Source: Pantoea sp. BAV 3049 (GTDB lineage: Bacteria; Pseudomonadota; Gammaproteobacteria; Enterobacterales; Enterobacteriaceae). Taken from it: 64,000 bases of DNA. The number at the start of each line of letters is the position of its first letter. Positions within the stretch are counted from its first letter, which is position 1. Location of the stretch: the NCBI RefSeq assembly GCF_009765445.1, contig NZ_WHOY01000031.1:3269774-3333773 (forward strand), given 5' to 3'. Below the pieces are notes generated by a model. The model made no database searches. It was not told where the DNA came from and saw nothing but the letters and a program-made list of their open reading frames with translations. Below, piece after piece: positions 23,286 through 32,855 of the stretch. Position numbers and translations under genes: made by a program.

Positions 23286-24093
23286 CAGCAAACCCCTTAC
23301 GCGTCTTCTGGAACCAGTAGAAGCCGAACCACGCAACAACAGTGCTGATCACCATGCCTCTAACCCAGGGGTACCATTCAGGAATTCTTCCCCAATACAT
23401 CACATCGCGAGCTTGTTCAATGAACAACGCCAGTGGATTTAGCAGAAGCAACGGCCGGACACTGGCCGGTAATGCCGACGTGGGAAAGAAAATAGGCGAG
23501 AGGAACATCAACACCATGGTGATAATACCGACTAACTGGCTGACATCACGGAGATAAACGCCCAATGAAGCCAGCAACCAACTCAGCCCTAACGTCATTA
23601 ATATGAGAGGTAGCATGACCAGAGGTAATAAAATAAGCGTTACATGAGGTAAGCCTACCTCGACGAGATAAAACACCAGCCAGACAATACAGCTGATAAA
23701 GAAGTGAAAAAGAGCGGCGCCCATATTTACCAACGGTAGTATTTCTAAGGGGAAAATGACTTTTTTTACATAGTTAGCGTTGGCAATGATTGTCGTTGGC
23801 GCTCTGTTAACACATTCTGAAAATAAATTAAATATTATCAAGCCTGAAAAAAGAACTAATGCAAAGGCTGACTTTGACGTACTTCCTTCACTCCATTTAG
23901 CCTGAAAGACCACACTGAATACAAAAGTGTAAACCACTAACATCAAAATAGGCGTAAAAAATGACCACAGTAAACCTAATACAGACCCGCGATACCGGCT
24001 GATTACTTCACGTTTAGTTAAAGAATATATTAATCGCCGATTATTAAATGTGTTTCTAAACACATCGCCCGTGGTTTTAACAAGGGTGTTCAT
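23275..24093 (-). CDS. wzm: O-polysaccharide ABC exporter permease Wzm
   Basis: A 272-residue ABC-2 type integral membrane protein. The cytoplasmic N-terminus (RRLIYSLTKREVISRYRGSVLGLLW) is typical of polysaccharide and teichoic acid export permeases, followed by about six hydrophobic segments and the LSPIFFPTSALP signature loop before the last helices. With Wzt it moves undecaprenyl-linked polysaccharide across the inner membrane. Its ATG overlaps the rmlC stop as ATGA and its end overlaps wzt, so rmlC-wzm-wzt and the big glycosyltransferase gene form one coupled unit. Confidence 0.94.
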   Translation of the reverse strand: MNTLVKTTGDVFRNTFNNRRLIYSLTKREVISRYRGSVLGLLWSFFTPILMLVVYTFVFSVVFQAKWSEGSTSKSAFALVLFSGLIIFNLFSECVNRAPTTIIANANYVKKVIFPLEILPLVNMGAALFHFFISCIVWLVFYLVEVGLPHVTLILLPLVMLPLILMTLGLSWLLASLGVYLRDVSQLVGIITMVLMFLSPIFFPTSALPASVRPLLLLNPLALFIEQARDVMYWGRIPEWYPWVRGMVISTVVAWFGFYWFQKTRKGFADVI

Positions 24094-24635
24094 TCAAAAA
24101 CCTCAGCATTATCGAAACCTGGTGCAAGCTGGTCTTTCTCAGAGAGAAGTGCGTCTGTCACTCCCCAATTAATGCCAATACGTTCATCATTCCACAGAAT
24201 TGAACGCTCGCTTTCTTTGGCATAATAATTAGTAGTTTTATAGACGAATTCGGCTGTTTCACTTAGCGTGACAAAGCCATGGGCAAATCCCTCAGGAATC
24301 CATAGCTGACGTTTGTTATCTGCACTAAGATTGACACCAACCCATTTTCCAAAAGAAGGTGAGCTACGACGAATATCGACCGCAATATCTAATACCTCAC
24401 CTTCAACGCAACGCACCAATTTCCCTTGCGCGTTAGGGTTTAATTGATAATGCAGACCACGCAAAACACCTTTAGTGGATTTAGAATGGTTGTCCTGAAC
24501 GAAGTCGACATGATAACCTACCGCTTCGTCAAAAGTTTTCTGGCTGAAACTTTCAAAAAAGAAACCCCGATGATCACCAAAAACGTTAGGTTCAAATATA
24601 AGTACTTCTGCTAAAGACGTTTTAATAACCTTCAC
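24090..24635 (-). CDS. rfbC: dTDP-4-dehydrorhamnose 3,5-epimerase RmlC
   Basis: A 181-residue cupin-fold epimerase, third enzyme of dTDP-L-rhamnose synthesis. The signature FGDHRGFFFESFSQ and QDNHSKSTKGVLRGLHYQ, with the catalytic histidine in the last motif, are complete, as is the second active-site region IPEGFAHGFVTLS with its downstream YKTTNYY. It lies between rmlA and wzm, with a four-base overlap to wzm. Confidence 0.97.
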   Translation of the reverse strand: MKVIKTSLAEVLIFEPNVFGDHRGFFFESFSQKTFDEAVGYHVDFVQDNHSKSTKGVLRGLHYQLNPNAQGKLVRCVEGEVLDIAVDIRRSSPSFGKWVGVNLSADNKRQLWIPEGFAHGFVTLSETAEFVYKTTNYYAKESERSILWNDERIGINWGVTDALLSEKDQLAPGFDNAEVFE

Positions 24636-24666
24636 AATTAATTCCTTTATTTCATTACAACCAAAT

Positions 24667-25542
24667 TTACTTTTTAATCAAATTAAGCAAATACTTACCG
24701 TAATCATTTTTACTCAGCGGTTTAGCCAGCGTTTTTAACTGCTCCGCATCAATAAATTTCATACGGTAGGCAATCTCTTCAGGGCAGCATACTTTAAGGC
24801 CCTGACGGGTTTCGATCGTCTGGATAAAATTGTTGGCTTCCATCATGCTCTGATGGGTACCGGTATCCAGCCAGGCATGACCACGCCCCATAATCGAAAC
24901 GGAGAGTTTGCCTTTTTCCATGTAAATACGGTTTACATCGGTAATTTCCAGTTCACCACGTGGTGATGGCTTCAGCGATTTAGCAATTTCCACAACGCTA
25001 TTATCGTAAAAATACAGGCCGGTTACCGCGTAATTGCTCTTCGGATGCTCAGGTTTCTCCACCAGAGAAATTGCTTTACCATTGTCATCGAACTCAACCA
25101 CGCCGTAACGTTCCGGATCCTGGACGTGATAGGCAAACACAGTTGCGCCCTGCTTTTTATTGCAGGCTTCTTCAAGCTGTTTCGTCAGGTCATGTCCGTA
25201 GAAAATATTATCACCAAGGATTAGCGCACAGGCATCATGACCAATAAATTCTTCGCCAAGAATAAATGCCTGAGCCAGACCGTCAGGACTTTCCTGAACT
25301 TTATACTGGATTGTCAGGCCCCACTGTGAACCATCACCGAGCAGGCTTTCAAAACGTGGGGTATCCTGAGGAGTACTGATGATCAGAATGTCACGAATGC
25401 CTGCCATCATCAGCGTGCTCAGCGGGTAATAAATCATGGGCTTATCATAGATAGGCAGAAGTTGCTTACTGACTGCCATCGTTACAGGGTAGAGCCTGGT
25501 CCCGGATCCGCCCGCTAAGATAATACCTTTATTCTTTGTCAT
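24667..25542 (-). CDS. rfbA: Glucose-1-phosphate thymidylyltransferase RmlA
   Basis: Makes dTDP-glucose from glucose 1-phosphate and dTTP; 291 residues. The nucleotide-binding motif [18 protein letters not shown] and the sugar-binding [19 protein letters not shown] and [12 protein letters not shown] motifs are intact. The ATG at 25542 is preferred: an upstream frame extension begins with TTG and adds 11 residues not found in the family. The gene lies 49 bases after rmlD and 31 before rmlC. Confidence 0.97.
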   Translation of the reverse strand: MTKNKGIILAGGSGTRLYPVTMAVSKQLLPIYDKPMIYYPLSTLMMAGIRDILIISTPQDTPRFESLLGDGSQWGLTIQYKVQESPDGLAQAFILGEEFIGHDACALILGDNIFYGHDLTKQLEEACNKKQGATVFAYHVQDPERYGVVEFDDNGKAISLVEKPEHPKSNYAVTGLYFYDNSVVEIAKSLKPSPRGELEITDVNRIYMEKGKLSVSIMGRGHAWLDTGTHQSMMEANNFIQTIETRQGLKVCCPEEIAYRMKFIDAEQLKTLAKPLSKNDYGKYLLNLIKK

Positions 25543-25591
25543 AATGCATTGCACCAATTTAGCCGCATTTTTCAATGCTGAATTTTAGAAT

Positions 25592-26479
25592 TTATCCAAT
25601 GATTTCAGTGAGCATACGCTCTACACCAACACGCCAGTCTGGCAATGTTAGTTCAAAATTCTGCTGGAATTTCGTGATATCCAGTCGTGAATTAGCAGGT
25701 CGCTTAGCCGGGGTCGGGAAGGCAGATGTGGCAACTGGATTGATTTTGCTGACCTGCAGTTCAAGCCCTTTTTCACGGCCTGAACTGATAACATAGGAAG
25801 CATATTCATGCCAGGTTGTCGTGCCGCTGGCGATAAGGTGGTATATGCCTGTAAGCCCGGATTGTGCTTTTGCTTTACGAATGGCATGAGCGGTGCAATC
25901 TGCAATCAGCTCAGCCCCCGTGGGAGCACCAAACTGGTCATTAATCACTGAGAGCTCATCTCTGTCTTTTGCCAGCTTCAGCATGGTCTTCGCAAAATTA
26001 TTGCCTTTTGCGGCATAGACCCAGCTGGTACGAAAGATTAAGTAGTTACTGCAGGCTGCTGTAATGGCTTCTTCACCGTCACGCTTGGTTTTGCCGTAAA
26101 CGCTGAGAGGGTCAGTAGCATCGGTTTCAGCCCATGGCTTATTGCCCTGACCGTTGAAAACATAATCCGTTGAGTAATGAACCAGCAGAGCCCCCACTTT
26201 TTCTGCAGCTTCAGCCATTGAGGCCACAGCAGCAGTGTTCAGCACGGCCGCGACTTCCGGTTCAGATTCAGCTTTATCAACTGCGGTATGCGCAGCCGCG
26301 TTAACGATGACATCAGGTTTAACGGCCAGAATGGTGGCAGCAATACCGGCAGGGTCCGATAAGTCACCACAGTATTCTGTTGAATGACGATCCAGAGCAA
26401 TCAGGTTGCCCAGAGGAGCCAGCGCTCGCTGCAACTCCCAGCCAACCTGACCATTTTTACCCAGTAATAGAATCTTCAT
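25592..26479 (-). CDS. rfbD: dTDP-4-dehydrorhamnose reductase RmlD
   Basis: A 295-residue extended SDR that performs the final NADPH-dependent reduction to dTDP-L-rhamnose. The N-terminal motif is LLLGKNGQVGWELQRAL, with VIVNAAAHTAVDKAE, HYSTDYVFNG and the catalytic YGKTKRDGE (Tyr-x-x-x-Lys). Its ATG overlaps the rmlB stop by one base (TGATG). Confidence 0.97.
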   Translation of the reverse strand: MKILLLGKNGQVGWELQRALAPLGNLIALDRHSTEYCGDLSDPAGIAATILAVKPDVIVNAAAHTAVDKAESEPEVAAVLNTAAVASMAEAAEKVGALLVHYSTDYVFNGQGNKPWAETDATDPLSVYGKTKRDGEEAITAACSNYLIFRTSWVYAAKGNNFAKTMLKLAKDRDELSVINDQFGAPTGAELIADCTAHAIRKAKAQSGLTGIYHLIASGTTTWHEYASYVISSGREKGLELQVSKINPVATSAFPTPAKRPANSRLDITKFQQNFELTLPDWRVGVERMLTEIIG

Positions 26480-27558
26480 CAGTCACGCTTCTCGTAGTTT
26501 TGTTCAATCCAGCTCTGATAGGCGCCGCTTTTAACGTTATCAATCCATTCATTATTGGTCAGATACCACTGAACAGTTTTACGTAATCCGCTTTCAAAGG
26601 TCTCCTGAGGTTTCCACCCAAGATCTTTCTGGATTTTGCTCGAGTCGATGGCGTAACGGCGGTCATGGCCAGGACGATCGTTAACATAAGTAATCAGGTC
26701 CGCGTAACGGCCTTCTGTCGGCTTCAGCTCATCGAGCAGTGCACAGACAGTTTCAACAACCTCGAGGTTTTTCTTCTCGTTATGGCCGCCAATATTATAG
26801 GTGCTGCCCACTTCCGCTTCAGTAACCACTTTATACAGTGCACGAGCATGATCTTCGACATAGAGCCAGTCGCGGATCTGATCGCCTTTGCCGTAGACAG
26901 GCAAGGGCTTTTTCTCCAGCGCGTTGATGATAATCAGCGGAATCAATTTTTCCGGGAAGTGATAGGGGCCATAGTTATTGGAACAGTTGGTAATGATGAC
27001 AGGCAGCTTGTAGGTGCGCCCCCATGCCCGAACCAGATGGTCGCTCGCTGCTTTAGTGGAAGAGTATGGGCTGCTTGGTGCATAGGGGGTTGTCTCGGTA
27101 AACAACGGAAGCTCGCCACTCATCTCATCCGGATGGGGCAAATCGCCATAGACTTCATCCGTCGAGATATGGTGGAAACGGAACGCCTGTTTTTTTTCAT
27201 CGCTGAGAGCATTCCAGTACTGACGAGTGGCTTCCAGCAGGCTATAAGTACCCACCACGTTGGTCTGTACGAAATCCGCCGGGCCGGTAATGGACCGGTC
27301 AACATGGCTTTCCGCCGCCAGGTGCATGATGGCATCCGGTTTTAACTCGTTCATCACTTTGATCAGGCCGTTGGTGTCACAAATATCCAACTGGACGAAC
27401 TGATAACGCTCACTGTCGCTGACATTTTTAATGGATTCAAGGTTGCCAGCATAGGTCAACTTGTCCACGTTGATAACGGAATCCTGCGTATCCTGGATGA
27501 TATGTCTTACAACTGCTGAACCAATGAATCCAGCGCCACCAGTGATCAAAATCTTCAT
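26479..27558 (-). CDS. rfbB: dTDP-glucose 4,6-dehydratase RmlB
   Basis: A 359-residue NAD-dependent extended SDR, second enzyme of dTDP-L-rhamnose synthesis. It has [42 protein letters not shown] and the catalytic [15 protein letters not shown]. It is the first gene of the rhamnose/O-polysaccharide operon. Its start lies 85 bases from the ops core of a JUMPstart element and follows a 558-base untranslated leader. Confidence 0.97.
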   Translation of the reverse strand: MKILITGGAGFIGSAVVRHIIQDTQDSVINVDKLTYAGNLESIKNVSDSERYQFVQLDICDTNGLIKVMNELKPDAIMHLAAESHVDRSITGPADFVQTNVVGTYSLLEATRQYWNALSDEKKQAFRFHHISTDEVYGDLPHPDEMSGELPLFTETTPYAPSSPYSSTKAASDHLVRAWGRTYKLPVIITNCSNNYGPYHFPEKLIPLIIINALEKKPLPVYGKGDQIRDWLYVEDHARALYKVVTEAEVGSTYNIGGHNEKKNLEVVETVCALLDELKPTEGRYADLITYVNDRPGHDRRYAIDSSKIQKDLGWKPQETFESGLRKTVQWYLTNNEWIDNVKSGAYQSWIEQNYEKRD

Positions 27559-27642
27559 ATCAGGTCTCTAAACGGAAGTGATTTGGAACAATAACCGTAG
27601 ATTATTGGGCTATCAGGTCATGTTGATTGAATAAATTTCAGC

Positions 27643-27681
27643 CATGCTACCGCCCCTGGGTTAGCGGCCCCAGTGTGCAGT
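27643..27681 (-). promoter_or_regulatory. JUMPstart / ops element upstream of rmlB
   Basis: Read on the minus strand this follows the JUMPstart consensus through CAGGGGCGGTAGCATG, with the ops core GGCGGTAGCATG at 27643-27654. In enteric bacteria ops in nascent transcript-bubble DNA recruits RfaH, which suppresses termination in long polysaccharide operons. One base of the ops core differs from the copy before amsG (A for G). Confidence 0.92.
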
Positions 27682-27820
27682 CTGAAATTTTAAGCTGAAT
27701 CCCTGCTTACTTTTCATCTCACTATAGTATGAACAAGCCGCCCTGCTTGTCTAACACTATGAATATAAATCCATTTATTTACCACACCTGAGACAACATG
27801 ACTCAGAGGTACAACCTGTA

Positions 27821-27870
27821 ATTGTATCATTCAGCAATTATGAAAACTAACTAAAATAAGAATTATCCGG
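27821..27870 (-). promoter_or_regulatory. Candidate RcsAB-controlled promoter for the rml operon
   Basis: TAAGAATTATCCGG at 27857-27870 matches the RcsAB box consensus TRVGAAWAWTSYGR at 13 of 14 positions. On the minus strand a -10 candidate TACAAT (27826 to 27821) follows, with only a poor -35 (TAGTTT) at the 17-base spacing. A good -10, a weak -35 and an activator box just upstream is the layout expected of an activator-dependent promoter. This is pattern-based inference. Confidence 0.5.
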
Positions 27871-28066
27871 ACAGACCCAGTGCGCATAATCAATTATTAG
27901 CTCTGTAGCCCTCTGCTGCCTGAACCCGACGGATAAGTGAACAACTCTGCAGATTACAAACGCGACGAAATAGAAAATGCTGTACACCATGCATATTTTA
28001 TAATCTTTTTAAATTCAATTTTAATGTAGTCGCTTTACCTGAGCTTCTCCTGTGACAGACAGACAA

Positions 28067-28089
28067 AAGCCCAGCATTTAGCTGGGCTT
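28067..28089 (-). terminator. Terminator after galE
   Basis: A nine-base-pair stem AAGCCCAGC/GCTGGGCTT (28067-28075, 28081-28089) with a five-base loop lies 28 bases past the galE stop. The T-run on the minus strand is short (TTTT including stem bases), so strength is moderate. Confidence 0.75.
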
Positions 28090-28116
28090 ATATTGTAGTC
28101 ATAGCATGAATAACTG

Positions 28117-29130
28117 CTATTTATACCCGTTCGGATTATGGCTCTGCCAGTTCCAGGTATCGCGCATCATCTCATCGATGCCGCGGGAGACACGCCAGTT
28201 CAGCTCTTTATCAGCCAGAGAGGCGTCGGCCCAGAACGCGGCGAGGTCGCCATCACGACGTGGAGAGATCTGGTAAGGTACCGGACGGCCGGAGGCTTTT
28301 TCAAACGCCTTGACCATTTCCAGGACTGAGTACCCTTCCCCGGCTCCCAGGTTATAAGCTTTATAACCGTTGATGGCAGGCAGGTGGTCCAGTGCTTTCA
28401 GGTGGCCTTCGGCCAGGTCCATCACGTGGATGTAATCACGCACGCCGGTACCGTCTTTAGTGGGATAGTCATCACCGAAGATGCCCAACTTCTCCAGACG
28501 GCCAATCGCTACCTGAGCAATATAAGGCAGCAGGTTGTTTGGAATACCGTTCGGATCTTCACCAATCTGGCCTGACTCATGCGCACCAACCGGGTTGAAG
28601 TAACGCAGGGCGATAACTTTGAAATCAGGGTTCGCTTTAGCGTAATCGCGCAGAATAAATTCCACCATCAGCTTCGACGTGCCGTATGGGCTGGTGGTGC
28701 CGCCGATCTGCGTGGTTTCCACATAAGGAACAGGTGCATCCGCACCGTACACGGTGGCAGAAGAACTGAAGATAAACTGGTTCACACCTGCCGCACGCAT
28801 CTCTTCCAACAGCACCAGTGTGCCGGTGACGTTGTTCTGGTAATATTCCAGCGGCATGCGGGTGGATTCACCCACGGCTTTCAGGCCCGCGAAGTGGATA
28901 ACAGCAGAGATATCGTGCTGGGCGAACAGGTCGCGCAGGCAGGAACGGTCGAGGATATCACCTTCACAAAAAACCGCTTTTTTGCCGGTCAGCTGTTCTA
29001 CACGGTTGACCGACTCGCGTGAAGCATTGCTCAGATTGTCCAGTACCACTACGTCATCGCCGCGCTCAAGCAGCGTCAGAACAGTGTGTGAACCGATGTA
29101 GCCCGCTCCACCCGTTACTAAAATGGCCAT
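28117..29130 (-). CDS. galE: UDP-glucose 4-epimerase GalE
   Basis: Interconverts UDP-glucose and UDP-galactose, supplying UDP-galactose for the galactose-rich capsule. It has 337 residues. The NAD motif is [12 protein letters not shown], and catalytic Y149 and K153 lie in SPYGTSK, the same numbering as E. coli. The ATG at 29130 has AAGGAG. It follows galF by 51 bases on the same strand, so the pair is likely co-transcribed, as in the region after the E. amylovora ams operon. Confidence 0.97.
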   Translation of the reverse strand: MAILVTGGAGYIGSHTVLTLLERGDDVVVLDNLSNASRESVNRVEQLTGKKAVFCEGDILDRSCLRDLFAQHDISAVIHFAGLKAVGESTRMPLEYYQNNVTGTLVLLEEMRAAGVNQFIFSSSATVYGADAPVPYVETTQIGGTTSPYGTSKLMVEFILRDYAKANPDFKVIALRYFNPVGAHESGQIGEDPNGIPNNLLPYIAQVAIGRLEKLGIFGDDYPTKDGTGVRDYIHVMDLAEGHLKALDHLPAINGYKAYNLGAGEGYSVLEMVKAFEKASGRPVPYQISPRRDGDLAAFWADASLADKELNWRVSRGIDEMMRDTWNWQSHNPNGYK

Positions 29131-29181
29131 TTTGACTCCTTACCACCGCGCGGCTGCCGCGCGGTCATCGTGAGATTGGGA

Positions 29182-30078
29182 TTATTTAGCGAGGATTTTC
29201 TGGATTTCTTCGCGGAACTCACGTCCCTGCGCGTTGTTTCTCAGACCCCATGAAACGAAGGCTTTCATATAACCCAGCTTACGGCCACAGTCAAAACTTG
29301 TGCCACTCAGCAGATGGGCGTCAACCGGCTGTTTTTTCGCAAGAGCAGCAATGGCATCGGTCAGCTGGTAACGGCCCCATGCTCCCGGCTCCAGGTTTTC
29401 CAGCTCTGCCCAGATATCAGCAGAAAGCACATAACGGCCCACGGCAGCCAGGTCTGAACCCAGCGCCTGAGCATTTTCAGGTTTCTCAACGAAGTCAACG
29501 ATCTGGCTGGTCTGGCCCGGGTTATCCATCACATCCTGGGTTTTGATCACCGAGTACTCGGACAGATCCGATTCAGGCATATGATGCGCCAGCACCTGAC
29601 TGCGATGGGTCTCTTCGAAACGCGCCACCATGGCGGCCAGGTTATAACGCAGTGGATCGGCAGTAGAGTCATCCAGCAGCACATCTGGCAGGACCACCAC
29701 AAAAGCGTCATCGTGCAGCATCGGGCGTGCGCACAGGATGGAGTTGGCCAGGCCCAGCGGCTGTGGCTGGCGCACGTTCATGATAGTCACGCCCGGTGGG
29801 CAGATAGACTGAACCTCGCTCAGCAGCGAACGCTTAACGCGCGCTTCCAACAGGGCTTCCAGCTCGTAAGAGGTGTCAAAGTGGTTTTCAACTGCATTCT
29901 TGGACGCATGAGTGACCAGCACAATTTCCTTGATACCTGCAGCCACGCACTCGTCGATGATGTACTGGATCATCGGCTTGTCCACGACTGGCAGCATCTC
30001 TTTAGGAATGGCTTTTGTAGCAGGGAGCATGTGCATACCCAGACCCGCAACGGGGATAACTGCTTTAAGCTTGGTCAT
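29182..30078 (-). CDS. galF: GalF, GalU-like UTP-glucose-1-phosphate uridylyltransferase subunit
   Basis: A 298-residue GalU homologue. The N-terminal motif reads [20 protein letters not shown], where GalU has GLGTRML: the Thr-Arg of the nucleotide-binding loop is Met-His, the difference that marks GalF, thought to be catalytically weak and to modulate GalU and UDP-glucose supply. The remaining sugar-binding motifs ([35 protein letters not shown]) are kept. It sits between the ams terminator and galE. Confidence 0.93.
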   Translation of the reverse strand: MTKLKAVIPVAGLGMHMLPATKAIPKEMLPVVDKPMIQYIIDECVAAGIKEIVLVTHASKNAVENHFDTSYELEALLEARVKRSLLSEVQSICPPGVTIMNVRQPQPLGLANSILCARPMLHDDAFVVVLPDVLLDDSTADPLRYNLAAMVARFEETHRSQVLAHHMPESDLSEYSVIKTQDVMDNPGQTSQIVDFVEKPENAQALGSDLAAVGRYVLSADIWAELENLEPGAWGRYQLTDAIAALAKKQPVDAHLLSGTSFDCGRKLGYMKAFVSWGLRNNAQGREFREEIQKILAK

Positions 30079-30234
30079 ATTTTTTCCATATAAATGAAGT
30101 AAAAAACGTTCAACGATTATGCATTAAAGAGATGATTAGCAAGTATAATCTTAATCTGAAAATTTCGCAGCCGCTGGCCTTCAAATTAGCGACAGATCAC
30201 AGACAATCGCCACGAAATCTGTTTTTCCCGGCAA

Positions 30235-30268
30235 TAAAAAAGGCAACCCCCTGAGGGGTCACCTTTTT
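30235..30268. terminator. Terminator after the ams operon
   Basis: AAAAAGGCAACCCC (30237-30250) pairs with GGGGTCACCTTTTT (30255-30268) with two mismatches or G-U pairs and a short loop. T-runs flank it on both strands. It lies 18 bases past the amsL stop and separates the capsule operon from galF. Confidence 0.85.
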
Positions 30269-30285
30269 ATTATCTGGCTTTCAGA

Positions 30286-31626
30286 TTATAACCAACCGGT
30301 AAACCATTCCGGCAACACAAATAAATTGTAATAACTGACCAGCCCCATGATCCCGACAAACACCATCGAGACGGAAACCCACTGACGGGCATAAGGCATG
30401 AAGCGAATGCCAATCACCGGTTTGATAAAGAACGGGTGGGCAAAGGCTGAAATCAGCACCTGAGAGATCGACAGCGTCAGCGCCACGTACCAGACATTTG
30501 GATAAATCCAGGTGGTCGCCAGCACCAGCACCACAATGATGCTCGCCACGATATTCCAGTAGAACTCGACGTTGGTCCGGCCGTTTGCCTGCGATATCGC
30601 TCCGGTCAGGCCGCCCATCGGACGCAGCATACCAAACAGCAGCATCAGAGGGATCAGGTGTCCTACCGCCTCGTGCGAGGAGCCGTACAGCACCCGGACA
30701 ATCACCGGCGACAGAATACCGATAGCCAGATACATCAGGCTGCTGAACAGCATAATCGCCAGCGTGCCTTTCAGGAACAGCTTCTGCAGCTGCTCCGGTT
30801 CGTGTTGTTTCTCCGCAAAGCGTGGCAGCGCCAGACGGTTGATCACCGGTGAGACCAGCTTCAGCGGCTGCAGCACCAGCTCCTTCGCCAGCGAGTAAAT
30901 CCCCAGCATTTCCGCGCCCATCACTTTACCGACGATCAGGGAGTCAGCCTGAGTACGCAGCTGGTTAATTGTCTGGGAACCCAACTGATAAACGCCATAT
31001 TTGATCGAGCTGAAGAACGTGGCCTTATCAAATTCAAAGGTAGGCCGCCAGGATTTTTCACCAAACCAGATCATGCAAAGAATACGCATAGCGGCATTGG
31101 AAAATAAACCGAGAATTACAGCTGAAACATTGAGCGAAGAGTAATAAAGCATCCCGACGGTGAATGCAAACGCCAGGAATTTCGTCACCATCTCTATTTT
31201 AGCCAGCAGAATCATCTTCTTGGCTTTAATAAAGTGTGCCTGATATTGCGACAGTGAGCCGAGCACCAGGAAATTCAGGCTGGTCAGCATAATCAGACCA
31301 GTCAGCTGCGGGATATGGTAGAAATACGCAATCGGCCAGGCGATGGCGATTAACAGCAAACCAGTCAGCAGGCTGAGCAGTACATTCACCCAGTAGATGG
31401 TGCTCTGTTCTTTACGGGTGATGTTCTGGCGGTGAACGATATAGCTGCTCATCCCCATATCCTGTAGCACCATGGCCACCGCGAGGATAGCGTTGATAAT
31501 GGCGAGGATACCCAGTTCATGGGCTTCCAGTTTTCGTGCCAGCACGCCTAACTGCACCACCTGTAACGCGGCGGCAAAACAGGTACCGCCAAACAGCCAT
31601 ACGGCCTGGGACTTTAAACTACTCAC
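30286..31626 (-). CDS. amsL: Capsule repeat-unit flippase AmsL (Wzx)
   Basis: A 446-residue polytopic membrane protein of the MATE/MOP oligosaccharide flippase superfamily. The N-terminus (AVWLFGGTCFAAALQVVQLGVLARKLEAHELGILAI) is the typical Wzx first helix and loop, followed by about 12 hydrophobic segments. It should flip the undecaprenyl-PP-linked capsule repeat to the periplasm for Wzy polymerisation. Its start overlaps amsK by four bases. It is the last gene of the operon, before the terminator at 30235-30268. Confidence 0.93.
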   Translation of the reverse strand: MSSLKSQAVWLFGGTCFAAALQVVQLGVLARKLEAHELGILAIINAILAVAMVLQDMGMSSYIVHRQNITRKEQSTIYWVNVLLSLLTGLLLIAIAWPIAYFYHIPQLTGLIMLTSLNFLVLGSLSQYQAHFIKAKKMILLAKIEMVTKFLAFAFTVGMLYYSSLNVSAVILGLFSNAAMRILCMIWFGEKSWRPTFEFDKATFFSSIKYGVYQLGSQTINQLRTQADSLIVGKVMGAEMLGIYSLAKELVLQPLKLVSPVINRLALPRFAEKQHEPEQLQKLFLKGTLAIMLFSSLMYLAIGILSPVIVRVLYGSSHEAVGHLIPLMLLFGMLRPMGGLTGAISQANGRTNVEFYWNIVASIIVVLVLATTWIYPNVWYVALTLSISQVLISAFAHPFFIKPVIGIRFMPYARQWVSVSMVFVGIMGLVSYYNLFVLPEWFTGWL

Positions 31627-32846
31627 GCAAGTTGCTCCAGAAGTTCAGCCAGCTGGCGGTAAGCAATGTGCTGGTTGAATTCCGTTTCCACCTTTTGACG
31701 TGCTGCCGCCACCACTGGTGCGATATCCACATCGCTTTTAGCCAGTTTTAACAGGATCTCTGCAAGCGCACGGGCATCGCCCTCTGGCGCCAGCCAGCCT
31801 GAAACATTATTTTCGATCAGTTCAGGAATACCGCTGTGGTCGCTGGAGACCACTGGCAGGCCCACGGCCATCGCTTCCATCAGCGCCACCGGGATCCCCT
31901 CCATATCACCGTCCGCTGCGGTCAACGAAGGCAGCAGGAAAATATCCGCTTCGTCAAGGTAGCGTTTGATCTCTTCCTGCGGCCTGAAGCCCACCATTTT
32001 CACGCAGTCTTCCAGATTGGCTGAGCGAATGGTATTGCGCAGCTCCTCTTCCATATCACCGTTACCAACAATGGTGTATTCAAAGTTAGCGCCCTGCTCT
32101 TTCAGGTGCTTGCAGGCTTCTACCGCCACACCTAACCCTTTCTTCTCGGTCAGACGGGCCACCGAAACGATACGTAGCGGCGAATGCAGACCATCCCGAA
32201 CTTTGAGATTGAATTTCTCCGGCTCGATACCCATCCGCGTCACATGGATCTTCTCCGGCGGACAACCCATGGCGATCAGTTTATTTTCCCACAGATGGCT
32301 GATCGGCAGCAGCAGTTCGGTCTGGCGGAACAGGTTGGTGTAGTCCAGCTTATGCTCCTCCAGAATATGGCGGCGGGAAATATCCGCGCCATGGAACACC
32401 GTAGCCTGCTTGCCGCGCAGCACGTTCAGTTCGCGCAGCTTGTTCGCCAGCGCACCGGCATAACCAAAATGCACGAGAAATACGTCAGCGATGAAGGTCT
32501 GCTTCGCCCCGGCCACAATGGCCGGTAGCAGAAGTTTGCTGGACTGGGCGCCGTAGCGCCCGATGTTAAGCGATCGTATGGTGGTCGGACTGAGCATTTT
32601 CGGCAGCACAATCTTCAGACGCTGCTTGAGCTTCTCGGCGTTAGAAGAAGTGTCTTCCGGCAGCAGATAGTGGGTTTTCTCAGCCAGATTGTAGCTGTCA
32701 AACGCACCATGTCGGTTATCCAGGTCGCCCGGGAAGACGGAGATGATCTCCACGTCATAGCCCTGATCGATAAAATACGTTACCTGATTCAGGACAAAGG
32801 TCTCGGACGCCACCGGAAAACGCATTGTGAAAAACGTAAGTTTCAT
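31623..32846 (-). CDS. amsK: GT4 glycosyltransferase AmsK
   Basis: A 407-residue GT-B enzyme related to colanic acid WcaL. The N-terminal MKLTFFTMRFPVASETFVLNQV is typical of this group. The C-terminal GT4 domain has SVARLTEKKGLGVAVEA, FLLPSLTAADGDMEGIPVALMEAMAVGLPVVSSDHSGIPELI and the EX7E glutamates. It adds one sugar of the capsule repeat; the donor is not predictable. Nine bases separate it from amsJ. Confidence 0.9.
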   Translation of the reverse strand: MKLTFFTMRFPVASETFVLNQVTYFIDQGYDVEIISVFPGDLDNRHGAFDSYNLAEKTHYLLPEDTSSNAEKLKQRLKIVLPKMLSPTTIRSLNIGRYGAQSSKLLLPAIVAGAKQTFIADVFLVHFGYAGALANKLRELNVLRGKQATVFHGADISRRHILEEHKLDYTNLFRQTELLLPISHLWENKLIAMGCPPEKIHVTRMGIEPEKFNLKVRDGLHSPLRIVSVARLTEKKGLGVAVEACKHLKEQGANFEYTIVGNGDMEEELRNTIRSANLEDCVKMVGFRPQEEIKRYLDEADIFLLPSLTAADGDMEGIPVALMEAMAVGLPVVSSDHSGIPELIENNVSGWLAPEGDARALAEILLKLAKSDVDIAPVVAAARQKVETEFNQHIAYRQLAELLEQLA

Positions 32847-32855
32847 CTGTTCACC

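Larger units (their letters stand above)
27559..28116 (-). other. 558-base leader region of the rml/O-polysaccharide operon
   Basis: No convincing gene is present. On the minus strand it contains, in order of transcription, the galE terminator, a RcsAB-like box (27857-27870), a candidate -10 (27821-27826) and a JUMPstart element (27643-27681). The predicted transcript would carry a leader of about 250 bases with the ops site before rmlB. The rest is AT-rich and unassigned. Confidence 0.7.

Noticed and set aside
27559-28116. A small gene or regulatory RNA in the rmlB leader
   Set aside because: No frame with a start and ribosome site stands out, and I see no conserved RNA fold beyond JUMPstart.
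29182-30078. galU instead of galF
   Set aside because: The GLGMHML motif replaces GLGTRML, and the position beside galE and the capsule operon is that of galF.
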